From Agrostemma githago (taxonomy: Eukaryota > Streptophyta > Magnoliopsida > Caryophyllales > Caryophyllaceae), in contig OY288244.1 of the NCBI GenBank assembly GCA_958450325.1, positions 30,792,424-30,856,423 on the forward strand: 64,000 bases of DNA. The letters run 5' to 3'. The translations under genes were made by a program, and so were the position numbers. Of the stretch, positions 43,789 through 57,459 are shown piece after piece. Positions within the stretch are counted from its first letter, which is position 1, and every line of letters starts with the position of its first letter. The notes under the pieces were generated by a model. It ran no database searches. It was given only the letters and a program-made list of their open reading frames with translations, and had not been told where the DNA came from.

Positions 43789-45372
43789 TGATAAGTGTAG
43801 TTTGTAGTGCCTAATTTGTTGTGTTTTGGTCCCATTTTCCTTATGGAACCGCTCCTTGGGAGCGGTTTATGGGTTACTTATGCTTCCTTTAGTTCGTTTT
43901 AGGTTCCCGAGATCATTCATGAAGAGTTGGAGCGATTCCGACTCAATACATACACTTTTCGGAGCCAACGAAGCGAAGGAACGATCACTCGATGCCTTGG
44001 ATTCGACCCCGAGACCTTGGGACCCAATACCGAGCCTCCGAGACCCGATCCCGAGTCCCAAGAATCGATGAGAAACCCATGAGAAGCAAGGAGAGACCAA
44101 AAGGAGCTTATTGGAGGCCTACAAGACTCATCCCCGACGGGAAGGACCTCATCCCGTCCGGGATGAGGTGTACTAAAAGCACACCTTCTGTTTTGGGTCC
44201 ATCCCGACCAGGATGAGCTCATCCCGACCGGGACCACCTCATCCCGACCGGGACCAACTCCTCCCGACCGGGATGAGCCCAGATCAGACCCGCGCTTCAT
44301 TGTTTCTTCTCCTTTCCTCTTGTAACCCTATAAATACCCCCTCCCCCCTCTTGTAATCTTAGGATATGTTAGACATTACCCACTAAACCCTAGACTAATT
44401 TAGCATAGATTAGCATAGATTAGTGTAGATTAGTCTTTAGTTAATCGTTAATCTTAGATTAATCCTTGTATTAAGGGAATTCTTGAAGAATCCAACTAAG
44501 ATTGACAACCTTGGGTGATGTATTTGAGTTTTCTCTTTTATGCAAGTTTTCATTCTTCCATTCATCTTGTTAGTAGGTATAACCTTCTTTTCCCTTCTCT
44601 TATTATTGTTTATTCATCCAAGTTTCAATCTTTGTTCATTGTTAGGTTCATTGTTCATTGTTTTCACTAGTTTCTTTATGCAAGTTTTGTTGTTTGTGTT
44701 GATTTATCTTGTTCTTGTTAGTTTTAGCATTAGATATGTTTGAATAGACTCTTGTTAGGGTTATTAGGGTGATTGGTTGTGATTGTGGATGATTAGGGTG
44801 AGATGGGTGGTGCTAGATGTTGTTTTTGTTGTTTCCCATTAACCTTGCACTCCACATGTTCGATGAATTGCTTGTGAGACTAGAGACGATCAATCCTTGT
44901 TTTTCTTGCATATTCTCTTGTATGTATGTGTGTGTTTGGTTGGTTGGTTTGGTTTCCTTATTAGTAGCGAGATCCCGGTGAGGATGACCCCTAGGCCGAT
45001 TACGTAGCGAGAGCCCGATCGGCGTTACCTAGGCTACGTAAGCACGCTAGTAACCCCGTTTTTCCCCTTTTTGTCTTCGTTGCACCCATGAAACCCGACC
45101 TACCCTAGTTTCTTCTTATCGTTCTATTAGCTTCCGCTAGTCATTAGATGCTTGTTTAGCCTTTTTATTTGTTGTTATAGATTATAGTTTAGACCTTAGC
45201 TTAGACCTTAGTCTACCCCCTAGATTAGCTTGTCTCGAACCTAGTCTTTGACCGTAGCACACCTTAGTCTGACACCCCGTCCCTGTGGATTCGACCCGAC
45301 TTGCCCTAGCTACCTAGTTAGGTTAGTTGGTTATTATTTGACGGCGAGATCCACGACAAATCCCACCCATCA
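43789..45372 (+). repeat. Solo LTR of the TGATAAG family
   Basis: 1584 bp with TSD CCCAA at 43784-43788 and 45373-45377. Starts TGATAAGTGTAG and ends CCCACCCATCA. No internal region remains, which is the product of recombination between two LTRs. Carries the same palindrome cluster (44130-44280) and a TATAAATA box at 44329. Plus orientation, opposite to the other two copies. Confidence 0.92.
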
Positions 45373-45377
45373 CCCAA

Positions 45378-46530
45378 CCACCGACGAAATCCCGATTAGC
45401 AATCCTGAGGTGCAAATAGTCAAACAACAATAAAAAGCCAAAACCGACCTTTCCATATTGCAACTCATAGCCAGCTTCTATAATCACCGCATGGCTCTAG
45501 TCTAAGCCTTAGGAAGAATGAACATATCCTCAACTATTACACCAGAAGACATGATAGGACATGTTCTCCAAGAGGCCAATGGGTTAAAGGATCCTATAAC
45601 CTTCTCCGACGAAGACCTCCCGCCCTTCGGACCAAAAAACAATCTAGCCCTTTACGTCACAGTAACTTGTTTAGGCAAGAAGGTGCCCATGACTCTTGTG
45701 GATGATGATTCTGCCGTAAACGTAATCCCTCTCAAAATTGCCCGCGTTCTAGAAATGTCAGACACCAACTTTATACCCACCGAGTTGGGAGTACGCGCCT
45801 ATGATGGTACGAGGCGTCCGGTTGCAGAGGTCGCCACCTTTAACACCATCGTAGGGCCCATAGAGAGAAAAATGGACTTTCAGGTCATAGACGTCAAAAC
45901 CTGATCTTACAACGTGATCCTAGGGCGCCCTTGGATCCATGCCCTTAAAGCTGTACCATCCACCCTACACCAAAAGGTGAAAGTTCCCATCAACGGCGAG
46001 ATAATTACCATCCATGCCTCCCCTATAAGAGCCTTTGTAGAAAACGCCACCACCTCGCAAGTTACGGAAGATACCGACACCGAGTTAAGGGGATTTCACG
46101 TAGTAAGCCTCTTAGAACAAGACCTAGCCCCGTTCGACTTTGATCAATACTCAAACCAAGCCATAAAATTCATGATGAAACAGTAAAGGCACTTCCCGGG
46201 ATTATCATTAGGCAAAAATCCCGACGTCGCAATTAAGCTCCGAGATCCCGTCGGACAAACCCACACAATAGGTCTCGGATACCCCGCAACAGAAAACGAG
46301 ATCCGCGAGCGCATAAAGATCATGCGCGCACGTAAAACTGAAGGTATCCAAATCCCGTCGTTCGACCTCCCACTAAACGGATACTTCGCAAAAGAAGGTG
46401 ACAACAAACCTTATATGGGATTTTCCAAACCAACCTACGTCAAAGGCATCCGACATCCTGGAATAGAGATATTCCAAGATTGTTACTTCATCCCCGAAAC
46501 CCCACCAAGCACCTTAAAACCCAAACACAC
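45378..46530 (+). pseudogene. Element C gag end and aspartic protease
   Basis: One reading frame with stops at 45431-45433, near 45504, at 45902-45904 and 46184-46186. Protease region: LPPFGPKNNLALYVTV, then PMTLVDDDSAVNVIPL, where the usual DDG active-site Gly is Asp (DDDSA), and VILGRPWIHALKAV. After it lie a GFH..SLLE segment and YMGFSKPTYVKGI, as in element B. The changed Gly next to the catalytic Asp and the stops make it inactive. The frame shifts between about 46450 and 46550, before RT. Confidence 0.82.
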
Positions 46531-46541
46531 ACCTTGTCCCG

Positions 46542-47065
46542 GAAGTCCCAATAATGTTACCTCTGTCAAACGAACAGAGGGTCTCCTTATCCAAAGTCCT
46601 CGACATGCTCGATTTAACTGATAATAAAAATACTTTCGCTTATGACTCGTCGCACCCAACATGCAATGTCATTATCGATAGCGAACAAGACAAGAATAAC
46701 CAAAACGACTCTTACGAAACTTATCTCCCACCCGAAACCTTGAGAGAGTTAGCCAGACAAGAGTTAGGCGCCCCGATAATTGAAGACACCGAATCCCTAA
46801 ACATCGGAACCCCTTTGGAAGCCCAAATCCTAAAAATAGGGACCTCCTTAGATCCCATCGAGAGGGAGCAACTCGTGAACCTACTCACACAATACAAAGA
46901 CGTCTTTGCATGACCTTACAAATATATGCCAGGCATTGACAGAGATGTAGCCGAACATCGAATCTCAATCAAACTCGGGTTTAAGCCCGTAAAACAAAAG
47001 CTACGACGCATGCGACCGGAGTGGGCCCTTAAGGTCAAGAAGGAGGTAGATAAACAATTTAGGGC
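46542..47065 (+). pseudogene. Element C RT, N-terminal part
   Basis: Frame with MLPLSNEQRVSLSKVLDMLD, SLNIGTPLEAQILKIGTSLD, YKDVFA then TGA (46911-46913, a Trp in element B), YMPGIDRDVAEHRI and VKQKLRRMRPEW. Interrupted at 47066-47070 by insertion of the derivative element; RT continues at 55628. Confidence 0.82.
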
Positions 47066-47070
47066 TGGGT

Positions 47071-49169
47071 TGTAATCCCCTAGAAATTCTAACGCAATAC
47101 AGTGGTGGAAACACTGTAGAGTTGGGATTAAAACACACTGACAAACTATATCTTATTAAAAGAAATGGTTGGTCAATACAAAGGCCTCTTTTTACAAAAG
47201 GGCTAAAAAGAAATTCTCCATACAGGGTTATACAAATCCATAAATTACATGAATAAAGAAAGAGTAGGATCCACGCTACTCGCTAGCTCACACCCAAAAC
47301 TCAGCAGCAAACACCTGTCATGTTATAAACTTAACAGCCACGTCAGTGGGGAGTAACTCGGACGTTCTCCCAGCCAAATTATATCATATGCCAAAATATA
47401 TATATATATATATATAGTATTATTTTATCAAAATATTTAAAATAGAAAACATTAAAACGATATAATAAGATAAGTTCTCGTAGGAAACTTAAAACATTTG
47501 CCAACCTGCAAATCCAAATCAATCGATAATAATAATAATATTCAAATTGGCGTTTTGGATAGGTTCAGTGTAGACGGCTAGACTTTCACTAAGAGAATAC
47601 TAAAACTAGCTTCGAGAACTTAGTTCAAACAAATCAAACTTCGGTCTCTAACTAGGCTACTCAACCATAATAGAGCAGCGAATTATAAATGCGTGGCCCT
47701 AGTTTAAGATAATCCACACCCCTCTTGGGATTACCTGTCACCCAGTTCAACTTCTGACGGCGACTTACTGCGAGGCCTAAGCTTAAGGTCAAAATGTACA
47801 CAACTCCCGAGATACCTGTCACCCGGTTCAACAACCAATGTACCGATTCCTGATACACTAGCCTTATAGTTGATGGCAAAACCGTAAACCCTAGAATATA
47901 TTACTCTAACCTCACACTTGTCCTTATTCCATAACTCCAAAACAGCCATTATCGGTATTGAGAATAAATAATCATTATAAATAATATGAAGATAAAAAGA
48001 ATAAACAGTTTATATTAAAAGGGAAACTTTCCATAAAATAGAAAATTACTGATTTTAGAATCTTACTTAAAATAGAAATTTCAGTATAGAAAATACGTAA
48101 GTTATTAAAATATGTGAAATGTATTAAAATAGCATTTTCGACGAAATTAACATTTTATTATTATCATCGTTATCGTAACTTTAATATATTTCTAAATTCG
48201 TTACTCGAAATATAATTAAAATATAGTAAGTCGATATATAGTATTTCGTAAATAATTAGGAAATCGAGTTAAAACTATAAATTTTAAAAAAGAGACATTT
48301 TACGAAAACGTTATCAAAATTGTTTGAGTCAACGAGTTTTATAAATGAAATGAATTTACAAAGATTTCAAATTATTTTAACAAATAGCTTTTATTAATAA
48401 ATAATACGGATTTTACTATAAATAGTCAATTCTAAACAAATAAAAATTATTAGTGAAAATAGTCTCGACTAAAAAAAAATATTTAAAACAAAATCGACTA
48501 TTTTCTCTTTTATTAGTATAAATCGTAAAATGAAAATTAATTTATTGAACAAGTATACAAATCTCGATTATAATATAAAAATACGATTTTGAGTTAAAAT
48601 TAACAAACAACATTATTAGACGAAAACGAATAAATAAAGTACCGACAAATAATAGGACCGACAAAGTTATGGAATAAAGTTAATAAATAATAGGACCGAC
48701 AAATAAAATGAATAAATAAAGTACTCGAGACGAAAACGAAGTTGATAGAAATAAATTATTAGACGATGAAATAATATTTCCCAATAAATAATAAATTTTT
48801 GATAAAGTTAATTAAATTAATTTCTCGAGGAAAGGAAATAAATGTTTTGACAAAATTTAAAATAAGTGAACTTCGAGCCGAACATAGAAATTCGAGCTTA
48901 ATTATAAATAATTAAAAGAGTTTAGAATTTGAATCGTCGAAATAGATTTTTGATAAGAATTAAATTAAATGTATAAAATAAATCGAAATAGAAAAAAAAT
49001 ACGTTTTAAAAATAAGAAAGGTTTCCGAGACAAATAGAATTTTAGGAGTTTAAAACGATTAAACGATAAACTCGTTTTATAATAATTTTAAGAATTACGA
49101 GTTAAATTGAAAATAAAATAAAAATACGAACATAACTTTAATTTAATTTATAAAATCAGGGGTGTTACA
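47071..49169 (-). repeat. 3' LTR of the derivative element, internally deleted
   Basis: 2099 bp. Matches both ends of the 5' LTR, but lacks ~1.6 kb. At the junction (about 48605-48680) lie some 80 bases made of repeats of neighbouring words (GACGAAAACGAATAAATAAAG, AATAGGACCGACAAA), which look like filler from break repair. Microsatellite TA at 47397-47416. Confidence 0.8.
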
Positions 49170-49190
49170 ATCTTCCCCACTAAAAAAAAG
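49170..49190 (-). other. Polypurine tract of the derivative element
   Basis: Minus strand TTTTTTTTAGTGGGGAAGAT adjoining the 3' LTR start TGTAACACC. Confidence 0.75.
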
Positions 49191-51958
49191 TTTCGTCCTC
49201 GAAACTATCAAAACATAATAATAGAATGGAAAACAAGGTAATATCAATTGAATAAAAGGAGATTGCTTAACTCGCATCACAATCTTGGTATAAAAATTTT
49301 TACAACTTCAAACGTGATATGCAATCGAAATCGAAGACAAAATTTATTTCAAGATAATTTGGGCTCGGTTACCCAAAGTTTAAAATCATTTAAAATAATA
49401 AAATTGTAAAGGAGCTCGAGGGGGAGAGTACCCAAATATTTTCAAAGCAACAGTAAAATATTTTGATTAAGAAGTTCGTCAATATTTTGTTTTAAGACCA
49501 AACAAAAAATTGAGAAATCAAGTTTTGTAGTTAGTAAATGAAAATCGAACCATTCGTCAAACATTTTCAATAATAGATTTAAAGTCTATCAACAGAAACA
49601 AAAACTTAGACCTACGATGTTTTTCGAAAATGTTAAACCCTTTTACATAATAATCTTATAGAAATCACAATATTAGCAATTATGAAAGTTTTCGTAAAAT
49701 TTAAACACGCTTGAAAATTGAAATTCGAAACAATTCTGAAATACTTTAAAAATAAATTATTAAGGCATTTTGAAACAGTACTAGAGATATGTTATCAACC
49801 AAAAACAAAAGCAATAAAGAAGTTTTGAAATTTATAACTCAAATGTTAAAATTTCACGATAGCCCAAAATTTTAAAATAGTCAAACTTTTCATAACATAG
49901 GTTCGGAAAAAGGTAAAATAGAGTCAAGGTCAACGACGAGTCGAAACAAAAGTTCTCAAACCCAATAAAGAAGTCGAAGGGATTGGCAGCAAAAGAGGTA
50001 ACAGAATTTAAGAGAAGCTAAGGGGAGGACAAAACTGAGAGTCAAAAGAGCTCTCGAGGAATTATAGAAGAAGTTAACCATCTTGAGATTCCCTGTACGA
50101 CTCCCACAACAAGGGTTCCTAATTTCCATCCAATAACGTTTAGTCCAATATTAGGCATTAGGTTGACCTACTCAACCTTACAACGTCCAAAAACATCGGC
50201 TGTTACAACCTCCAATAAAAGGTCTTGCATAACAAACCAACCGTTCAAACGACACGATACTAATCCACAAATGCTATAGAATCTAATTTCATTAGATAAG
50301 ATTCCACAGTCCACAGAACACATCCACACTCCCGATCGATAAGGCTCCTAAATTCAAAGCTTATATGGTTTGAACTCGAAGTACACTCCAAATATCTCGA
50401 GTAAGGAACACTAAACAAGGTCCACCAAATTAACAACGCACGGGTACGAAATCCTCAAAAATGATCACCAACATATTATAATGCCACAGTACATAAGTTG
50501 GGAAAGTACGACAAATCCTCAAACATGGTTAGACCTATAGGTAATGGCTCAAAACACTCACATCTCCAAACACGTCATTCAACTAAGATTTCTAAAAACC
50601 CCATCAAATTTCATATCGTAACAGCAAAACCTAAAATATTAAATCAACGAAGCCACAATCTCATTGGTCTAAGGGTTCTGAACTATAAATTCATCAAGAT
50701 GATTCGCATTAAGTATTCCTCAGGACCACGCGATAAATCAAACCTCTAATTGTGCAATATGTTTCTCCTTTTCAAGGTTAACAACGATTTATCCAAGTTA
50801 GATCACTCAACTCCAAAGTTCATAGGTTACAACCTTAAACAACGATCAACGATCTAATCCTTAAGAACACGGGTAATCTATGTCAACCCAAATTTCTAAC
50901 GATATTAATGAAAGCCTTTAATGGTACCACAACGCTATGATTTTAAACATTACTTCCTGGTCCCAAATATTCTCGACGCATCCATCAAATAAGCATTATG
51001 GAAGAATCCCAAAGTAATACTATCAGTTACACTTGGTTCGGTTCGAGGTTAGGTACTAGGTATCCATCAAATATGATATACTCTTACTACTCCAAAATAT
51101 CATTAAACTTTAAGTACTCCAAAAATAATCAAAGTAACCTATAACCCAAGGTTCAGTATCTAAAGTATCAACCTAATTCCATTAATCACTAATATTATTC
51201 AAATAAATCCTCAAGAATTTCTTACTTGCTTAGAAGATAGGGTAGACTCACAATCCTCAAAACCAGGTAACAAAGGGTTTACTAAGCCTCAAACATCTAC
51301 AACTTTTCACGGGGTTCACTGAGACGGGATTCGGTCACACCAAAGAATCTCAAGAGGAAAGATGATAAAGTAGGAGAATAGAACAAGGATTCACCAAGCG
51401 AATGAAGATGGGAATAAAAAAGAGAAGAATTGGAAGAAGCAGAGGAAGGAAGAAAAGAATCGATGATCCTAAATAACTAAGATTTAAAACAAGAGAAAAA
51501 ATCTTCGGACCTCTAAGGTTCCACAAAGGAACTCACGGTATCTTCATCTTCTCATAGAGGAACGAGCACACAAGTCTCGGGTCGCTCCATCTAGATCTAC
51601 TGTAACATCATGGAACAAGAATCTACTCTTGATCATCTAACCTGTAACCCGGAGCTGAAAAGTCACCAACGACATCTTTCTCGGAGCACCAAGTTGTCCA
51701 CTCGAGTCTGCAGGCATTGAGAGTTCCAAGCAGGTCTTGTCCCAATCTGAAGCAGCATCATATCAACATCTTGTTCATTCATCTTCTTCCAACAAAAGCA
51801 ACAAATCTTCAATGCTAATCATTGAGTTACAAGAACATATAAACCTAACAGTTAAGTCCTTATTTTGGTTTCTACCCATCTTTCACTAATATTCCTGTAA
51901 TGTCCAAATCATTTACGAGTATTTTTCCTAGAATCAGGCGTAAGCATCGGGAGAAACA
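49191..51958 (-). other. Non-coding internal region of the derivative element
   Basis: No protein-like frame on either strand; the longest (50498-50749, plus) is unrecognised. Homology to coding retroelements is visible only at the 3' edge. Confidence 0.7.
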
Positions 51959-51973
51959 ATGCTCTGATACCAA
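51959..51973 (-). other. Primer binding site (initiator tRNA-Met)
   Basis: Minus strand TTGGTATCAGAGCAT directly after the 5' LTR. It contains TGGTATCAGAGC, the standard initiator-Met primer site of plant LTR elements. Confidence 0.9.
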
Positions 51974-51974
51974 C

Positions 51975-52295
51975 TGTAATCCCCTAGAAATTCTAACGCA
52001 ATACAGTGGCGGAAACACTGTAGAGTTGAGAATAAAACACACTGACAAACTATATCTTATTAAAAGAAATGGTTGGTCAATATAAAGGCCTCTTTTTACA
52101 AAAGGGCTAAAAAGAAATTCTCCATACAGGGTTATACAAATCCATAAATTACATGAATAAAGAAAGAGTAGGATCCACGCTACTCGCTAGCTCACACCCA
52201 AAACCCAGCAACAAACACCTGTCATGTTATAAACATAACAGCCACGTCAGTGGGGAGTAACTCGGACGTTCTCCCAGCCAAATTATATCTTATGG

Positions 52296-52338
<43 letters not shown>

Positions 52339-55300
52339 TTATTATTATTATATCAAAATATTTAAAATAGAAAACATTAAAACGATATAATAAGATAAGT
52401 TCTCGTAGGAAACTTAAAACATTTGCCAACCAGCAAATCCAAATCAATCGATAATAATAATATTCAAATTGGCGTTGTGGATAGGTTCAGTGTAGACGGC
52501 TAGACTTTCACTAGGAGAATACTAAAACTAGCTTCGAGAACTTAGTTCAAACAAATCAAACATCGGTCTCTAACTAGGCTACTCAACCATAATAGAGCGG
52601 CGACTTATAAATGCGTGGCCCTAGTTTAAGATAATGCACACCCATCCAGGGATTACCTGTCACCCAGTTCAACTTATGACGGCGACTTACTGCGAGGCCT
52701 AAGCTTAAGGTCAAAATGTACACAACTCCCGGGATACCTGTCACCCGGTTCAACAACCAATGTACCGATTTCTGATACACTAGCCTTACAGTTGATGGCA
52801 AAACCGTAAACCCTAGAATATATTACTCTAACCTCACACTTGTCCTTATTCCATAACTCCAAAACAGCCATTATCGGTATTGAGAATAAATAATCATTAT
52901 AAATAATATGAAGATAAAAAAGAATAAACAGTTTATATTAAAAGGGAAACTTTCCATAAAATAGAAAATTACTGATTTTAGAATCTTACTTAAAACAGAA
53001 ATTTCATTATAGAAAATACGTAAGTTATTAAAATATGTTAAATGTATTAAAATAGCATTTCCGACGAAATTAACATTTTATTATTATCATCGTCATCGTT
53101 ACTTTAATATATTTCTAAATTCGTTACTCGAAATATAATTAAAATATAATAAGTCAATATACAGTATTTCGTAAATAATTAGGAAATCGAGTTAAAACAA
53201 TAAATTTTAGAAAAGAAACGTTTTACGAAAACGTTATCAAAATTGTTTGAGTCAACGAGTTTTATAAATGAAATGAATTTACAAAGATTTCAAATTATTT
53301 TAACAAATAGCTTTTATTAATAAATAATACAGATTTTACTAAAAATAGTCAATTGTATACAAATAAAAATTATTAGTGAAAATAGTCTCGATTAAAAAAA
53401 ATATATTTAAAACAAAATCAACTATTTTCTCATTTATTAGTATAAATCTTAAAATGAAAATTAATTTATTGAACAAGTATACAAATATCGATTATAATAT
53501 AAAAATACGATTTTGAGTTAAAATTAAGTATAAATTAACGAAATATGAAGAAAATATGAAATCGATATAATTTAGTTACTAGTGTCACGATAATCAACAA
53601 ATATTATAACGTTCGTAAATAATTAAATTACTAACGATTTATAAAACGATATCGAAATATGTAAAAATTTTATAAGGTACACAATTTAAAAATAATAATA
53701 ATAATAATAATTTAGCAAATAATAAATAGCTAAAATCAGAAAACCGAAGTTAAAATATTTACTACATACTACTACTCAAACATACGATATAAATCGAGTA
53801 CGTCCTAAAGTTACCTTTGGCGCAAAAATTGTCAAAGCACTTGTCGTTCCATCTATTTCCCCAAACTTCGATCCTTCTGATATTCGTCTTCAAACCACTT
53901 CGAGGCTCCACGGAATCCGAGACACACAGAAACCGAAACAAATGAATCAGGATTAAAGAAGGTCGAAATGACTAGAGATGACCCGAAACGTGACAAGGAA
54001 TAAAAAAGGAGGAGCGAGGAAGGACTACGAAACGAGACGGGGAAGAAGGAGATCGATAAACTTCGGAAATTAGAGTATAAGAACAAGATAAAAACTGGTA
54101 CGAGCACCGAGGATAGAAGATAAAGAAGAGAGAAGAACAAAGGCTCGATATCATCCAAGGTGGTAGCACTCATAACAACAATCGTAACAACGAGCAGTAG
54201 CACAAAACTGAGAAGATGAGATTAGCAGCAAGGCGGAAATCGATGAAGAAATAAAATTGCAACACCGAAACATAATGAATAACAACATAACACGCTCGAC
54301 AAATCAGCAACATTAACATACAACAATAGAATCAGCATCAAAACTGTAGCATCACAGCGTGCAACCAGAAGAACCAACTGCAGCAGACATCACCAGTAAT
54401 CAAACGAAACATAAAAGCATCAGCACAACAATAGAAAGGAAAGAGAAGAGAAGAAGATTGATTAATCAGGATAACAGCAGCGTAGCGACAATAAAACGCA
54501 GCACCAAGTACATCATCTGTAGCGACAAAACAGCAACGAAATAGCAACAGCAGCAGCAATTGCAACCGACCACAACAACAGAGGAACCGGACCATAGCAC
54601 GAATGAAACCGACAACCCGAGCAGGAGAAAAAGGATAAAAAAATGACGACAGAAACAAAAGGAGAAGAACAAAGAGCACCCAAAACGAGAGAAATCAGGA
54701 TGAGATGAAAGGGAAGCAAGAGAACAAAAAGAAGAAGAAGAAAACAGAGGGAACATAAATAGCCTAACGCTGAGACAGGGACCAAAACGGAGCAGCAGCA
54801 TCATAGATGATGAACAATGATGATTGTAAAAGAAGAAGATGATGAAAGGGGAAAATGAACGTAAAAGCAAGGAGGAATAAGGGGATGAATGAGAGGGAGT
54901 GAAACGGTGGAGTCAAAAGAGTAGGCAAAAGGGTACGTTGAATGGAGAGGAAAAAGAAAGGAGAGTTGTATCACGTTAAAAGTGGGAAGAATAAATGGTG
55001 TGCTGAATGTGGATAAACCAAGGGAAATTAATCAATACAATTAAAGTGAGTAGGAATACGGATTAAACGAATTTCGTAACGATAAGTCGACTGACCCAAA
55101 ATTGAATTAAAACGAGTTAATAAAGTTAATAAATAATAGGACCGACAAATAAAATGAGTAAATAAAGTACTCGAGACGAAAACGAAGTTGATAGAAATAA
55201 ATAATTAGACGATGAAATAATATTTCCCAATAAATAATTTTTTTTTGATAAAGTTAATTAAATTAATTTCTCGAGGAAAGGAAATAAATATTTTGACGAA

Positions 55301-55622
55301 ATTTAAAATAAGTGAACTTCGAGTCGAACATAGAAATTCGAGCTTAAATATAAATAATTAAAAGAGTTTAGAATTTGAATCGTCGAATTAGATTTTTGAT
55401 AAGAATTAAATTAAATGTATAAAATAAATCAAAATAGAAAAAATAAATACGTTTTAAAAATAAGAAGGGTTTCCGAGACAAATAGAATTTTAGGAGTTTA
55501 AAATGATTAAACGATAAACTCGTTTTATAATTATTTTAAGAATTACGAGTTAAATTGAAAATAAAATAAAAATACGAACATAACTTTAATTTAATTTAAT
55601 TTATAAAATCAGGGGTGTTACA
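51975..55622 (-). repeat. 5' LTR of the derivative element
   Basis: 3648 bp, TGTAACACCCC to GGGGATTACA on the minus strand. It includes ~1.6 kb (about 53527-55120) absent from the other LTR, with purine-rich sequence on the plus strand. Frames in 53850-54870 are low-complexity and not supported as genes. AT microsatellite at 52298-52333. Confidence 0.85.
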
Positions 55623-55627
55623 TGGGT

Positions 55628-57459
55628 TCATACACGTTTCGGAATACTCCGACCGGGTAGCCAACATAGTCCCCGTCCCCTAAAAGGACGGGAGAATCCG
55701 GGTCTGTGTAGATTTCCGAGACCTTAACAAAGCCAGCCCAAAGGATGACTTCCCCTTACCTCATATAGATATCCTGGTGGATAATACCGCCGATCACGCC
55801 CTACTCTCTTTCATGGACGGGTATGCTGGGTATAATCAAATAAAAATGGCAAATGAGGACATGTCTAAAACAGCCTTCACCACACCTTGGGGAACCTATT
55901 GTTACGCGGTGATGCCTTTCGGGCTTAAAAATGCCGGGGCAACCTATCAAAGAACCGCAACCACACCTTTACACGATATGATGCACAAAGAAGTCGAGGT
56001 GTATGTGGATGACATGATCGTCAAGTCCCAAGACCGAGAAGGGCATCTCCCGGCTCTCGAAAAATTCTTCAAACGCCTACGCCAGTATAATATGAGGCCT
56101 AACCCACAAAAATGCACCTTTGGGGTCACATCGGGGAAACTTTAAGGTCACGTAGTGAGCCAACGAGGAATCGAAATAGACCCCTCCAAAATAAAAGCCT
56201 TGTTAGACATGCCCGCACCCTCGAACGAAAAGGAGATTAGGGGGTTTCTAGGTAAGGTTCATTACATCAGCCGCTTCATTGCCAAACTAACCATGGTTTG
56301 TGAGCCCATTTTCAAAAAACTCAAAATAACCGAACCCACCGTCTGGGACAATAAATGCCAAAGTGCCTTTGACAAGATAAAAGAAATACTAGCACAACCC
56401 CCGGTGTTAATGCCTCCCAAGAAGGGGTTGCCACTTTCCCTCTACCTTACCGTAACCGAAACCGCAATTGGGGCCATGTTAGCACAAACCGTTAACAAAG
56501 AAGAGAGGGCTATTTACTACATTAGCAAAAAGTTCCTCGGCTACGAAACAAAATACACACCCCCAGAGAGGACCTGCCTTGCCCTAGTATGGTCAACCAA
56601 AAAACTTCGACACTACATGCTTAGCCATACCGTACACGTATACTAAAAAATGGACGCTCTCAAATACATCTTTGAGAAACCTGTCCTCAACGGACGACTA
56701 GCCCGATGGACACTTATGTTGGCAGAATTTGACTTAACATACATACCCCTTAAGGTCATTAAAGGAAAGGCCGTAGCCGACTTCCTAGCCGAGAACCCTA
56801 TAGAGGAAAAATCAACAACCGACACCTGGTCATTCCCTGATGAGGACATTCTGTTCGCTGAGAATGAATCATGGGACTTATACTTCGATGGCGCCTCAAA
56901 CATGAGAGGGTACGGCGTAGGAATCCTACTAATATCCCCAATAGGTGACCATATACCCATATCAGTCGAGCTAGACTTCCCTGTTACCAACAACGCAGCC
57001 GAATACGAAGCCTGCCTGATAGGTCTAAAAGCAGCCACATCCCTAGGAGTCAAAAACCTTAGAGTCCACGGAGATTCGTCCTTAGTGGTCAACCAAGCCA
57101 CGGGTACCTGGAAAGTTAATAGCGAAAGCCTAACCCCATACCAAACCGAAGTAGAAACAATGTCTCGGGAATTCACCGAAATTGACTTCATACACATACC
57201 CCGCGAGGAAAACCAATTCGCCGATGCATTATCCAAACTAGCCTCACTAATAAACATGCCCAATCACCTCTTCTCCATGCCTATCTGCATAGAGAGAAGC
57301 GAACAACCAGCCTACATCCATAACCTCAAAACCGACGATACCCCCGAAGAACCTTGGTACAAAGCAATCCTAGACTTTAAAACCCACGGTCATATCCACT
57401 CGACACTAACGCCAAGAACAAAAGATCCCTACGAATACAAGCCACAAATTATGTCCTAA
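55628..57459 (+). pseudogene. Element C RT palm, RNase H and second RNase H
   Basis: One frame with stops near 55681, at 56143-56145, 56644-56646 and 57457-57459, but no frameshift. RT motifs: VCVDFRDLNKASPKDDFPLP, FMDGYAGYNQIKMA, TPWGTYCYAVMPFGLKNAGA and YVDDMIVKS (catalytic YVDD). The native RNase H lacks the first Asp (YLTVTETAIGAMLAQ). The second RNase H keeps LYFDGAS, NNAAEYEA, HGDSSLV and FADALSKL. Same domain order and motifs as element B, so the two are relatives of the Tat lineage. Confidence 0.9.

Larger units (their letters stand above)
47071..55622 (-). mobile_element. Large retrotransposon derivative, chromovirus-related
   Basis: 8552 bp with TSD TGGGT at 47066-47070 and 55623-55627. 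On the minus strand the LTR starts TGTAACACCCC and is followed after the 5' LTR by TGGTATCAGAGC, the initiator-tRNA-Met primer site. At the 3' side lies TTTCGAGGACGAAAC, then a T-run and GTGGGGAAGAT before the LTR, the familiar end of plant chromovirus internal regions. The ~2.8-kb internal region has no gag or pol frame, so it is non-autonomous. LTRs are unequal (3648 and 2099 bp). Confidence 0.85.

Noticed and set aside
43826..44300. Frames in the solo LTR on both strands
   Set aside because: LTR sequence without conserved protein; shared with other LTR copies only at DNA level.
53850..54870. Hydrophobic minus-strand frames of 90-134 codons
   Set aside because: They lie within the long LTR of the derivative element in purine-biased sequence; composition explains the open frames.
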